Assembly: GCA_031421855.1 (NCBI GenBank)
Contig: JANOPN010000121.1
Span: 1-25,656 of the forward strand
From: JAAFHN01 sp031421855
Lineage (GTDB): Bacteria; Pseudomonadota; Gammaproteobacteria; Burkholderiales; Burkholderiaceae_C
Direction: 5' to 3'
DNA length: 25,656 bases
Shown here: positions 1 through 8,191 of the stretch, in pieces
How positions within the stretch are numbered: position 1 is the first letter of the stretch
Layout: the number at the start of each line of letters is the position of its first letter
Notes under the pieces: model-generated
Told to the model about the DNA's origin: nothing
Seen by the model: only the letters and a program-made list of their open reading frames with translations
Databases searched by the model: none
Translations under genes and position numbers: made by a program

Positions 1-39
1 TTCGCCGACTCAGTCGCCATCAAACCATCACCGTTCGGA

Positions 40-2649
40 TTAGAACTTGTAGTTCGCGCCAAACTGGAAGAAGCGACCACGGATGTCATGCACCTGTGCG
101 AAACCCAGGGTTCGCGTGTCGGTGTTTGAGAAGCCTGGCTCGGAGTCGAACAGGTTTTTCACGCTGAGCGACAGACGCATGTTTCGGATGCCGCTGTAAG
201 CGAGACCCAAATCCCAGGTGCCGTAGTTGCCTATGATTGGCGTGGCAGCGGTCACTGGGGTCGCTGCCGTGCTTTGTGGCTTGTCATACATGCGAGCCAG
301 GTTGGTGTGGGTCATGGTGGCGTCCCATGAGCCGCGCGCGTAGTTGAGGGCCACGGTTGACTTCCACTGTGGCAAATTCAGCAAGCCCTCACGCGAGTAC
401 AGCGGTGAGCCTGGAATGTCAGCGTAGTCGTACTGGGTGTAGTAGGTCACGCTGGGCGTGATCGTCAAACGACCGTTGGCGACCTGGGATTTGATCGTGC
501 TGGTCAAATCGAAGCCTCGAATCTTGCGCTGGCCCAAATTGCCATTGGCCGTGTTGACTGCGGTGATCGTGCCGCCTGCGTTGCGGGTGACCGAGTACGC
601 GGGGTTGCCGTTGAGCGTGGTGGTTGCGCCTGGGCGGTAGGCGACGTTGTCGATCACGAACTGGGTGGGCACCAAACCGATTTCGTCGGTTTTGTTAATG
701 GCAAAGTAGTCGACGCCGAAGCTCAAATCTTTGGTTGGCTCAACGACGATACCGAAGTTGTAGCTGCGCGCTTTTTCAGGGTTAAGCAGTGCATTGCCGC
801 CGGAGAATCGGTCATATTGCAAGCGTGGGCAAGCACTCGCCGCCACGTTGCGAGCGGCGCAACCGGGGAAGTCTTGCACCGAGTCGGCGCTTTGGTTCAG
901 ACCACCAAACAAATCACGCAGTGACGGCATTTTGAAGCCGGTCGAGACGGAGCCGCGCATCAAGAGCGCTTGCATGGGCTGGTAGCGAAGGGCAATCTTG
1001 GGCGTTGTCGAGCTGGCGGCGTCGTATTTGTCGTGGCGCACGGCGAACTGGGCTTCGAGCTGCTTGCTGATGGGCGCTGCGAGCTCTGCGTAAACGGCCG
1101 TGAGCTTGCGGTCGGCGACCACTTGAGATTGCTGAATGCTGCCAAAGACGTTTCCGACGCGCTGTTGCGGGCCTGGCACGTCAGAGATGGACTCGGTGCC
1201 GGTGACCAAACCCACTGCGAAACCAAGCGGTCCGCCGGCGAGTTTCATGATTTCGCCAGAAATTTTGCCGTCGACAAAGGTGTTTTTGGTCTCGCCTTGG
1301 CGTGCGTCGGTTGACTTGATCGAGTCAATGACAGACTGCGGATTGGTCGTGACCAGCGGGTTAAACGAGCCATTGGCGATCGCGGCATTCATGCGATCAA
1401 GCAAGAAGTAGCCGCCGTCGGTATTCACGACTTTGTTGCGGGCTTGACCCACGGCAACGTTGAAGTCATAGGCACCAAGCGAGCCCTCCAAACCGGCCAA
1501 GAAGCGAGTTGCCGTGTTGTCGTTGTCCGTTGTGCGAGGACCGGCTTGGAGCGGGCGACCACGAACCGTGATGCCCACGCCAAACGGGTTGTTGGGGTTG
1601 GTTGCAGACAAGGTGAAGTTGCCTGGCGCGCCTGCGGCGGATGCAAACGACTTTGAGTTAGCCCACATCAATTCAGCAAATGCGTTCATTTCAGCGCCAA
1701 CGGCTAGGCGGCCTGAGAGTAAACCACCCACGCGCTCGGCTGAAAACACGGTCGAACGAAACGGAGCGAAGTCAAACAAGCACGATGCGCTGCCTGCAAC
1801 GCCGGGGGTCAGCGGCGAAGGCGACACCAGCAAAGCGGGATCGCATGCACCAAATGGGCGCGACAAGCCGGTTGCCGGGTTGGTGAAGTTGCCTGACGGC
1901 GCAAAGGTTGACAGTTGGTTGCTGCCACCAAAACGGCGGAAATCAGCGGTGCGTGTGCGCTCGCGGTCCAAGTTATTCAGCGGTTCGCGTTTGAAGTAGT
2001 TGACGTTGGCCAAGACGTTGAAACCATCCTTGGACAAATTGCCATAGCCGCCAGTGGCCGTCATGTTGGTCTCGTCGCTGTCACCGCGTGACGACTTGCC
2101 AAACGAGGCTGCGACCTCGGCTCCGCGATAGTCTTTGCGGGTGATGAAGTTAACCACGCCGCCGATGGCGTCGGCGCCGTAAACAGCGGCTGCGCCGTCT
2201 TTGAGCACTTCAACACGGTCAATCGCCCCCAAGGGAATGGTGCTCAAGCTGATGAAAGCGCCGTCAAACCCGTAGCTGGCCAAGCGCCGACCATTGAGCA
2301 ACACGACGGTTTGGTTGCCATCAAGCCCACGAAAGCCAACCGAGGCGGTGCCGGTGGCGTTGGGGCTGTTTGATGTCAGCTCATCGTTGAAACTTGACAT
2401 GTAAGGCAGCGAACGGATCAACTCGTTCGTCGTCGTCACGCCCTTGCGCTCGATGTCAGCGCGGGTGATCACGTCGACTGGCAGCGGGCCTTCGAGATCG
2501 GTTCGTTTGATGTTGGAGCCGGTTACTTCGATTCGATCTTGCTTTTGAGTCGGCTGGGCTTGCGCAAACGCTGAAGTAGCCATGATGGTGCCGCCGACAA
2601 CAACCGCGAGGGATTGCATGATCGGGGTGAGGCGTATGGTGCGGGTCAT
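40..2649 (-). CDS. TonB-dependent outer-membrane receptor
   Basis: This gene encodes an 869-residue outer-membrane receptor that should import a bulky ligand using TonB/ExbBD energy; the substrate cannot be read from the sequence. I chose the ATG at 2649 because it opens with a signal peptide (MTRTIRL, a hydrophobic stretch, then SAFAQA with an AxA-type cleavage site). Upstream in-frame codons add only a poorly hydrophobic extension from a TTG at 2706. A TonB-box-like segment (RIEVTGS) follows, then a plug domain at about residues 45-170 with VLLNGRRL, DRVEVLKDGAAAVYGADAIGGVVNF and similar conserved signatures. The remainder is a beta-barrel ending in the usual C-terminal phenylalanine (NYKF). 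No FecI/FecR regulators or periplasmic binding protein lie beside it, and no clear Shine-Dalgarno site precedes the ATG. Family assignment is firm; start and ligand are less certain. Confidence 0.93.
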   Translation of the reverse strand: MTRTIRLTPIMQSLAVVVGGTIMATSAFAQAQPTQKQDRIEVTGSNIKRTDLEGPLPVDVITRADIERKGVTTTNELIRSLPYMSSFNDELTSNSPNATGTASVGFRGLDGNQTVVLLNGRRLASYGFDGAFISLSTIPLGAIDRVEVLKDGAAAVYGADAIGGVVNFITRKDYRGAEVAASFGKSSRGDSDETNMTATGGYGNLSKDGFNVLANVNYFKREPLNNLDRERTRTADFRRFGGSNQLSTFAPSGNFTNPATGLSRPFGACDPALLVSPSPLTPGVAGSASCLFDFAPFRSTVFSAERVGGLLSGRLAVGAEMNAFAELMWANSKSFASAAGAPGNFTLSATNPNNPFGVGITVRGRPLQAGPRTTDNDNTATRFLAGLEGSLGAYDFNVAVGQARNKVVNTDGGYFLLDRMNAAIANGSFNPLVTTNPQSVIDSIKSTDARQGETKNTFVDGKISGEIMKLAGGPLGFAVGLVTGTESISDVPGPQQRVGNVFGSIQQSQVVADRKLTAVYAELAAPISKQLEAQFAVRHDKYDAASSTTPKIALRYQPMQALLMRGSVSTGFKMPSLRDLFGGLNQSADSVQDFPGCAARNVAASACPRLQYDRFSGGNALLNPEKARSYNFGIVVEPTKDLSFGVDYFAINKTDEIGLVPTQFVIDNVAYRPGATTTLNGNPAYSVTRNAGGTITAVNTANGNLGQRKIRGFDLTSTIKSQVANGRLTITPSVTYYTQYDYADIPGSPLYSREGLLNLPQWKSTVALNYARGSWDATMTHTNLARMYDKPQSTAATPVTAATPIIGNYGTWDLGLAYSGIRNMRLSLSVKNLFDSEPGFSNTDTRTLGFAQVHDIRGRFFQFGANYKF

Positions 2650-2966
2650 GATTAGGAATGAAGAGAGGAAGAGACACGAAACCGGATGGGTTCGCGGGCT
2701 TTGCAAAACGCGTGTGTTGAGTGGTTTTGATGCACGTTGTGCGTGACTCTAAATTTTCGTCTGTTCGAGCAAAAATGTCGTGCGATTGCTGTCGTTCGTC
2801 TTGACCGAAACGGACGATGTGACTCGAAAACGCAACACATCACCGAATGCAACGGACTCTCAGAGTGTTGCCCGTGGGGACCAACCGAGAAATTATTCAT
2901 CATTTGATAGCAACAAACCTAATGAATCCGGAGACCAAGGACGAATTTCTCATCAAATCCATGCCT
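2650..2966. other. Intergenic region upstream of the TonB receptor gene
   Basis: This 317-bp gap separates two minus-strand genes and presumably carries the receptor promoter. I see no confident -35/-10 pair. It contains one copy of the dispersed 34-bp repeat near its right end. Small overlapping reading frames here have no recognisable product. Confidence 0.5.
2904..2937 (-). repeat. Dispersed 34-bp repeat, copy A
   Basis: Read on the minus strand, this copy starts TGGTCTCCGGATTCATT and ends TTGCTATCAA. By eye it matches the copy in proA at 29 of 34 positions without gaps. It lies 30 bp beyond the stop codon of the nitroreductase-like gene. Confidence 0.8.
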
Positions 2967-4166
2967 TCAGGCCATTTGGAACACGGCCAGCGGTCTGCGC
3001 GGCGTGGGGATTGCTGGTTGGACGGGGTAGCCCAGGCGGCACAGCATTTGCAGGGTGTCGTCTCTCGGGCCAGCTGGCGCGGGCTTTTGCAAGCATTGGC
3101 GGTGCACATTGGCGTAGTGCGCAGCCATTTCTGGAAACTCTTGTAAGGCTTGGCTCAAGGGGTGAATGCCGACTCCGAGCGCAACCGCTTTCAGTTGCAG
3201 GCGAACATAGGCACGACCAGCCTCGATTTGGTCGCTTCGGGTGTTGCCGGGCGTTGACAGCCACACGAAACCCATGGCGGTGAGCGCTTGCTCGCCAAAC
3301 CGCTGCACGGCCGTTTGGTGCGCGGTGTCGCCGGGCTGAGGTGCGTTGGTGCGATCTAGCAGGCCGACAGCGTGAATTGCGCGTATGAACGGGGTGTTGA
3401 TCGAGATGCCATCGCGGTGCGTGGATATCTCGGCTGGGCCAACCCGAAGCAATTTCATGCTCTCCAGCATGGTTCGGTCGGTGTTGATTTCGACTGTGCC
3501 CGCGTCGTTGCAAAGCGACCTCAGGGTGCCGATGGCCGCCGCGTCAACCGTACCGGCGCACATGACTCTCGCAGTGGCCTTGGTGTCGAGCGACCCAACC
3601 AATGCTCTCAGGGTGTTGGCATCAACGGCGCGGCCCACGTCGAATGCGGCCTTGGGGGTGTGGCGTTTAAGCACCTGTGCAAAGAGCGCGGTTTGAGCTG
3701 CATTAATCGCTTTTTGCGGCGTCAGCGTCAGTTTGGCAACCGGGCGCCGATCCCATTGGGTCAAGGTCGCGGGCATTTCGCCATTGGGCCAAAGCTGAAC
3801 CTCGGCGTTGAGCCCACGTTGCGCAAGCGCCATGACGAGTAGCTCCAAAAAGGCACCGTGCCCCACCATGATTTGACGACCAAACGGGTCTGTTTGCGGC
3901 AACACACGGGTTGGATCGGTGTAGATCGTGATGACAGAATCTTGGCGTAAGTCAACCAACCAAGGCTGCAGGTTGTGGGGGTTGGGTGCGGTGATGGCAT
4001 GCGCAAGCGCCCATCGGCGTGGGTCAAGCTGCGCTGATGGCCCAGCCCACGCCTCGACGGCATCTGCAGGGTAAGTGCTCGAGACTTGACATCCCGTGGT
4101 TTGTGTCGCAACGGCGGCGGCGACGGTGCCACCACCGACCAAACGAATGAATGTGCGGCGTTTCAA
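2967..4166 (-). CDS. Tat-exported nitroreductase-family (Acg-like) protein, probable lipoprotein
   Basis: This 399-residue protein resembles the FMN-dependent nitroreductase superfamily members annotated as Acg-like or Tat-signal nitroreductases. The N-terminus carries a twin-arginine motif (KRRTFIRL, residues 2-9), a short hydrophobic stretch and a cysteine at residue 26 (TTGC). The cysteine suggests a Tat lipoprotein, although the lipobox lacks the usual leucine. The family motif follows at about residues 58-69 (ITAPNPHNLQPW), and the C-terminus has MLCRLGYPVQP followed by an RRPL tail, also typical. It would act in the periplasm or at the inner membrane, probably as a flavin reductase of unknown substrate. 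The ATG at 4166 is fixed by the Tat signal. It is divergent from the hydrolase gene and on the same strand as the TonB receptor, with 317 bp between them. Confidence 0.82.
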   Translation of the reverse strand: MKRRTFIRLVGGGTVAAAVATQTTGCQVSSTYPADAVEAWAGPSAQLDPRRWALAHAITAPNPHNLQPWLVDLRQDSVITIYTDPTRVLPQTDPFGRQIMVGHGAFLELLVMALAQRGLNAEVQLWPNGEMPATLTQWDRRPVAKLTLTPQKAINAAQTALFAQVLKRHTPKAAFDVGRAVDANTLRALVGSLDTKATARVMCAGTVDAAAIGTLRSLCNDAGTVEINTDRTMLESMKLLRVGPAEISTHRDGISINTPFIRAIHAVGLLDRTNAPQPGDTAHQTAVQRFGEQALTAMGFVWLSTPGNTRSDQIEAGRAYVRLQLKAVALGVGIHPLSQALQEFPEMAAHYANVHRQCLQKPAPAGPRDDTLQMLCRLGYPVQPAIPTPRRPLAVFQMA

Positions 4167-4215
4167 TGGAAGTCTTTCTATCTGGGTTGGGGTTGCTATC
4201 GGGCTAGATTCTTGG

Positions 4216-4232
4216 CAAACCTCGCGGGTTTG
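4216..4232. promoter_or_regulatory. Inverted repeat in divergent intergenic region
   Basis: A perfect 6-bp inverted repeat, CAAACC and GGTTTG separated by TCGCG, lies in the 149-bp gap between the nitroreductase-like gene and the divergent hydrolase operon. It could be an operator for either gene or a short hairpin. No T-run follows, so it is not a terminator. Confidence 0.3.
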
Positions 4233-4315
4233 AACAGGTCATGAATGCGTTACCCAGAATTGCAAGATTGAATATCGACAGTTGACGACAGCCCAACCCG
4301 AGTGAGCGTCGTAAG

Positions 4316-5251
4316 ATGGCACGCATGTCACCTGAACCGCATGAACCCAGCAGCACATCGCCCAGCCCATCGACGCTTCTTTTCGTCGACTTGGCTCAAG
4401 GCAAGGTCGCGTACCGCACCCAAGGTCAGCGCCATAACCCGGCACTGGTGTTGTTGCATGGCTTTCCTCAAACGCACGCGATGTGGCGACGTGTGGCACT
4501 GGCTTTGAGCGACAACTTCTTCGTGGTGATGCCTGATTTGCGGGGTTACGGCGACTCGTTCAAGCCCGCCGACGAGGCTGACCACGCTCAAATGAGCAAG
4601 CGACACATGGCCGGCGACATCATTGCGTTGGCTGATCACTTGGGACTGGGGGCGTTTGGCCTGTGTGGCCATGACCGAGGCGGCCGCGTGGCGCACCGCC
4701 TGACTTTGGACCATCCAAGCCGAGTAACGCGGCTTTGCCTGATTGACATCGCGCCAACACTGGACATGTACGCCCGCACCGACATGGCGTTTGCTCGGGC
4801 GTACTACCACTGGTTTCATTTGATCCAGCCCGCGCCCTTGCCCGAGGCCATGATCGGTTGCTGTGCGCACGACTATTTGCGCACCAAATTGGGCGGCTGG
4901 GGCGGAGCGGGCACCGCATTCATGGAGCCTGAGGCACTGGCTGAATACGATCGCTGCTTCACGCCGCAAACCATCCACACCCAGTGCGAGGATTACCGAG
5001 CCAGCGCGGGCATCGACTTGGCCCATGACCAAGCGTCTCGCGACGCAGGTGAGCGCATCGCGTGCCCGCTTCACGTCATTTGGGGCGCACGGGGCGTGGT
5101 TGAGCGTCTTTTCGAGCCCATTGGTCTGTGGCAATCTCAGTGTGACGCGCTCGTGACCGGTCAAAAAATGGCGTCGGGGCATTTCATCCCTGAGGAGCTG
5201 CCGGGCGAGGTTGCGTCGGCTTTGCACTCGTTTTTCGTGGAGCCATCATGA
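4316..5251 (+). CDS. Alpha/beta hydrolase, probable haloacetate (fluoroacetate) dehalogenase
   Basis: This 311-residue alpha/beta hydrolase closely resembles haloacetate dehalogenase DehH1 and the structurally studied fluoroacetate dehalogenases. The oxyanion segment is HGFPQTHAMW (residues 48-57). The nucleophile motif is GHDRGGRVAHR, with D120 as nucleophile and R121 and R124 as predicted carboxylate binders. D144 (LIDIAPT) and H289 (SGHFIP) complete the expected triad. H165-W166 and Y227 match the residues that bind the leaving halide in fluoroacetate dehalogenases. The predicted reaction is hydrolytic removal of halide from a haloacetate to give glycolate, in the cytoplasm. Two nearby ATGs (4316 and 4325) are possible starts and neither has a strong ribosome-binding site. 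The stop overlaps the next gene in an ATGA, so the two are co-translated. A related epoxide or other hydrolase activity cannot be excluded. Confidence 0.85.
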   Translation: MARMSPEPHEPSSTSPSPSTLLFVDLAQGKVAYRTQGQRHNPALVLLHGFPQTHAMWRRVALALSDNFFVVMPDLRGYGDSFKPADEADHAQMSKRHMAGDIIALADHLGLGAFGLCGHDRGGRVAHRLTLDHPSRVTRLCLIDIAPTLDMYARTDMAFARAYYHWFHLIQPAPLPEAMIGCCAHDYLRTKLGGWGGAGTAFMEPEALAEYDRCFTPQTIHTQCEDYRASAGIDLAHDQASRDAGERIACPLHVIWGARGVVERLFEPIGLWQSQCDALVTGQKMASGHFIPEELPGEVASALHSFFVEPS

Positions 5252-6876
5252 TGGATCGACTCAACGCCCTGTATCCAGTGCGCTTGACTGCGTTGGGCTT
5301 GTGCATGTTTTTTGCGCTGCTGGGTGTGTTTTGCATGGCGGCGTTTGGCGTCGGCCTGCTGTGGACGCTGTTGTTCATTGGCCTGAGCGGATTGGGGATC
5401 TACGACCTCAAACAAACCAAAAAAGCGGTGCTTCGCAACTACCCCGTGATTGGCCACTTTCGCTATTTGTTGGAGTTCATTCGACCCGAAATTCGGCAGT
5501 ACTTTTTGGAGAGCGACAGCGATGCCGCGCCGTTTTCACGTGCGCAGCGCTCCTTGGTGTACCAGCGCGCCAAGGGCGACAGCGACAAACGGCCGTTTGG
5601 CACCCAGCTTGACGTATCGCGTGAGGGCTATGAGTGGATCAACCACAGCATGATGCCGTCGACGCTGGCCAGCCACGATTTTCGGGTGACGATTGGCGCC
5701 GGCCGCTCGCAGCCTTACAGCGCGAGCCTTTTCAACATCTCCGCGATGAGTTTTGGGGCGCTGAGCGCGAACGCGATTTTGGCCCTGAATTCAGGGGCCA
5801 AGCGCGGTGGCTTTGCACACGATACCGGCGAGGGGTCCATCAGCACCTATCACCGGCAATTTGGCGGCGACTTGATTTGGGAAATTGGATCGGGCTACTT
5901 TGGGTGTCGAAACGATGACGGCAGTTTCAACGAAACCAAGTTCGCTGAGAACGCGGCGATGCAACAAGTCAAAATGATTGAACTCAAGCTCAGCCAAGGC
6001 GCGAAGCCGGGCCACGGCGGGGTACTGCCGGGGCCGAAGGTGACAATTGAGATTGCCAAAGCGCGCGGCGTGGCCGTTGGTGTCGACTGCGTGTCACCGG
6101 CGGCGCACAGCGCGTTTTCAACCCCGATTGAGATGCTGCAATTCATTGACAAGCTGCGCACGCTGTCAGGCGGCAAGCCCACCGGCTTTAAGTTTTGCAT
6201 CGGCCACCCGTGGGAGTGGTTCGCGATTGTCAAGGCGATGTTGGCAACCGGCATCTGTCCTGATTTCATTGTCGTTGACGGCGCGGAGGGCGGCACCGGC
6301 GCGGCACCGCTTGAATTCACCGACCACGTCGGTGCCCCGCTGCAAGAGGGCTTGCTTTTGGTTCACAACACCCTCTTGGGCGTGGGGTTGCGCGACAAAG
6401 TGAAAATTGGTTGTGCTGGCAAAGTCGTCAGCGCCTTTGACATCGCCCGCATGATTGCGCTTGGCGCAGATTGGTGCAACAGCGCGCGCGGCTTCATGTT
6501 TGCCTTGGGTTGCATTCAGGCGCAAAGCTGCCACACGGGCCATTGCCCAACCGGAGTGACCACCCAGGACGCCCAGCGCCAGCAGGCCTTGGTTGTTCCG
6601 GACAAGTCAGATCGAGTCTTCCACTTTCACCAAAACACGCTCAAGGCGTTGCAAGAAATCGTTCAAGCTGCCGGTCTGAAGCACCCGAGCGACATCAACG
6701 ACAGCCACATCCTTCGCCGCGCCGATGACGGGCAAGTTCGGCTGCTGCGCAACTTGCTGCCACATGTCGTGCCGGGATCGTTGCTAGACGCAGACAAATT
6801 AGTGCAGCAACACAACGTCTACAAATACTATTGGCCAACGGCCCGTGCCGAGAGTTTTGCGATGCGTGAAGGGTAG
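5248..6876 (+). CDS. Membrane-anchored FMN-binding glutamate synthase-like protein
   Basis: This 542-residue protein is a stand-alone version of the FMN/Fe-S synthase domain of glutamate synthase (GltB central region). It lacks the glutaminase domain. Two hydrophobic segments within about residues 8-50 should anchor it in the inner membrane with the catalytic domain in the cytoplasm. Features of the TIM-barrel synthase domain include PGHGGVLPGPKV, VDGAEGGTGAAP and GADWCNSARGFMFALGC. The cysteines C422, C428 and C433 follow the C-x5-C-x4-C spacing of the 3Fe-4S cluster in glutamate synthases. The physiological substrate of this subfamily is not established, so I do not call it GltB. Its ATG overlaps the hydrolase stop (ATGA), which implies one operon. 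A second ATG follows immediately at 5251 and could serve as the start. No terminator is visible after it. Confidence 0.88.
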   Translation: MMDRLNALYPVRLTALGLCMFFALLGVFCMAAFGVGLLWTLLFIGLSGLGIYDLKQTKKAVLRNYPVIGHFRYLLEFIRPEIRQYFLESDSDAAPFSRAQRSLVYQRAKGDSDKRPFGTQLDVSREGYEWINHSMMPSTLASHDFRVTIGAGRSQPYSASLFNISAMSFGALSANAILALNSGAKRGGFAHDTGEGSISTYHRQFGGDLIWEIGSGYFGCRNDDGSFNETKFAENAAMQQVKMIELKLSQGAKPGHGGVLPGPKVTIEIAKARGVAVGVDCVSPAAHSAFSTPIEMLQFIDKLRTLSGGKPTGFKFCIGHPWEWFAIVKAMLATGICPDFIVVDGAEGGTGAAPLEFTDHVGAPLQEGLLLVHNTLLGVGLRDKVKIGCAGKVVSAFDIARMIALGADWCNSARGFMFALGCIQAQSCHTGHCPTGVTTQDAQRQQALVVPDKSDRVFHFHQNTLKALQEIVQAAGLKHPSDINDSHILRRADDGQVRLLRNLLPHVVPGSLLDADKLVQQHNVYKYYWPTARAESFAMREG

Positions 6877-6891
6877 TCAATAAATACTATT

Positions 6892-6925
6892 TTGATAGCA
6901 TCAAAATCAATGGATACGGCGACCA
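6892..6925 (-). repeat. Dispersed 34-bp repeat, copy B
   Basis: On the minus strand this copy includes CATTGATTTTGATGCTATCA. It matches the proA copy at 31 of 34 positions without gaps, the best pair in the window. It fills most of the 69-bp gap between two convergent genes. Confidence 0.85.
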
Positions 6926-6945
6926 CCGCTTGTTTTCGCTCATAT

Positions 6946-7446
6946 TTAATGATTTTCAACCGCTTCACGGCTAATCCACCGACTATCAACATCGACTCCA
7001 CGCTTGGACAGCCGTTTTCGCAGCTTCAAGACCGCACGGTCTTTTGACAAAAGCGGGCAACAGTGAGCAAGTGCAAGGTCAATGAATTTTTGATCATCCG
7101 CGTCGGTACAACGAATCGCGTTCGTCACAGGCTGAGCGGCTGGCTCAGCAACCAAGCGCGCCAGCAAGTCAAACGCATCGATGACAGCTTGGTGATCGCC
7201 GCCGTGGGCAGCAAACGCTTGTTGAAGATGGGGCCGGCTCACCACACAGCACAACTCAGCACGCATTGCAGCGGTTGCGATCCACTTCAGGGACGCTGGC
7301 GCAGCGACAACGGATTGCGAATTCTCTATCCGATCCAACGCCACCGTTGCGACAAGTGCGTCGCGCAGCGCATGCGTTGCGGGATCGTTGAACCCCCAAA
7401 GGTCTAAGACGATGTTGGTGTCAATAACCACGGGTTTTGCCGTCAC
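6946..7446 (-). CDS. PIN-domain protein, putative toxin-like ribonuclease (COG1569-type)
   Basis: This 166-residue protein has a PIN nuclease fold signature. D9 sits in VIDTNIVLDL, E64 in MRAEL, D118 in the DADDQKFIDLALA segment, and D136 in LLSKDRAVLKLRKR. These match the acidic metal-binding set of VapC-like enzymes and the family often annotated as putative toxin-antitoxin component, PIN family. It starts with GTG at 7446 and has no clear ribosome-binding site. No antitoxin-sized gene precedes or follows it. The upstream side is a terminator and tRNA-fMet, and the downstream side is a convergent gene. It is therefore an orphan, with either an RNase role or a toxin role whose antitoxin is elsewhere. 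Activity on tRNA is a hypothesis based only on the family and the neighbour. Confidence 0.8.
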   Translation of the reverse strand: MTAKPVVIDTNIVLDLWGFNDPATHALRDALVATVALDRIENSQSVVAAPASLKWIATAAMRAELCCVVSRPHLQQAFAAHGGDHQAVIDAFDLLARLVAEPAAQPVTNAIRCTDADDQKFIDLALAHCCPLLSKDRAVLKLRKRLSKRGVDVDSRWISREAVENH

Positions 7447-7504
7447 GGTTTTGCCAGGTTGAAGATTGATTCAATCAAATCGATGCGAGCAGCAACGAAT
7501 CGGC

Positions 7505-7540
7505 AAAAAAAAACCTGCTGAGCGAACTCAACAGGTTTTT
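7505..7540 (-). terminator. Intrinsic terminator after tRNA-fMet
   Basis: On the minus strand CCTGTTGAG and CTCAGCAGG form a 9-bp stem with one G-U wobble and a TTCG loop, followed by nine Ts. On the plus strand the same stem is followed by five Ts, so it may act weakly in both directions. It ends the tRNA transcript 6 bp beyond the CCA and separates it from the PIN gene. Confidence 0.9.
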
Positions 7541-7546
7541 AAAGTT

Positions 7547-7623
<77 letters not shown>

Positions 7624-7634
7624 TCTGTGTGTCT

Positions 7635-7643
7635 AGTATAACA
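7635..7643 (-). promoter_or_regulatory. Extended -10 promoter of tRNA-fMet
   Basis: On the minus strand the sequence TGTTATACT is an extended -10 element (TGn plus TATACT), ending 11 bp before the mature tRNA 5' end. The predicted start is a few bases upstream of the tRNA. There is no good -35 at 16-18 bp, which is compatible with an extended -10 promoter. Confidence 0.6.
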
Positions 7644-7695
7644 GAAACACGGGACTGATTCGTACAACCCCTGTTCTCAGTCACAACAATTTATA

Positions 7696-8088
7696 TTAAG
7701 CCTTTGCTTCATCAGCTGCAGCAGCATCTGATGCGCGGTCAACCAACTCAACATATGCCATTGGCGCGTTGTCACCGACGCGAAAACCCATCTTGAGGAT
7801 GCGGGTGTAGCCACCAGCGCGCTCTTTGAAGCGTGGTCCTAAGTCGTTAAACAACTTAACGACAACGTCGCGGTCGCGCAAACGATCAAATGCCAAGCGT
7901 TGATTCGCCACGGTTTTGACCTTGGCTAGCGTGATCATGGGCTCAACCACGCGACGCAGCTCTTTTGCCTTGGGCAGCGTCGTCTTGATGGCCTCGTGCG
8001 TAAGCAGCGAGTTCATCATGTTGCGAAGCATGGCAGCGCGGTGTTCGCTGGTGCGGTTGAGTTTACGAAGTCCGTTTCCGTGACGCAT
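7696..8088 (-). CDS. rplQ: 50S ribosomal protein L17
   Basis: This is a 130-residue L17, the last protein gene of the alpha operon, directly after rpoA as in most proteobacteria. The conserved start MRHGNGLRKLNRTSEHRAAMLRN is complete, as are the ITLAK and RAGGYTRILK segments. The C-terminus ends in an Ala-rich tail. An AAGGAATT ribosome-binding site lies 3 bases before the ATG. L17 sits near the peptide exit region of the large subunit. A 103-bp gap separates it from rpoA, with a 6-bp inverted repeat in it. Confidence 0.98.
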   Translation of the reverse strand: MRHGNGLRKLNRTSEHRAAMLRNMMNSLLTHEAIKTTLPKAKELRRVVEPMITLAKVKTVANQRLAFDRLRDRDVVVKLFNDLGPRFKERAGGYTRILKMGFRVGDNAPMAYVELVDRASDAAAADEAKA

Positions 8089-8111
8089 GTGAATTCCTTT
8101 TTTTTAATGAA

Positions 8112-8135
8112 CGCCAGCCGTGTCAGGTACTGGCG
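8112..8135 (-). other. Inverted repeat in the rpoA-rplQ gap
   Basis: CGCCAG and CTGGCG form a 6-bp stem around a 12-base loop, 24 bp before the rplQ start. No T-run follows. It might modulate translation of rplQ or mRNA processing, but this is only a structural observation. Confidence 0.35.
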
Positions 8136-8191
8136 AGTTGCTGATATTGCTGGCGCGTCAAGCTACGGCCGAGCCGCGCCAACAATGCCGA

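Noticed and set aside
960..1226. Minus-strand reading frame and several plus-strand frames inside the TonB receptor gene
   Set aside because: They overlap a well-supported receptor gene in other frames and have no recognisable domains.
2780..3283. Plus-strand 167-residue frame across the nitroreductase-like gene end
   Set aside because: It is antisense to a gene with clear motifs and has low-complexity translation.
4328..5227. Long minus-strand frame (299 residues) opposite the alpha/beta hydrolase
   Set aside because: It is the antisense shadow of a GC-rich gene; the plus strand holds all catalytic motifs.
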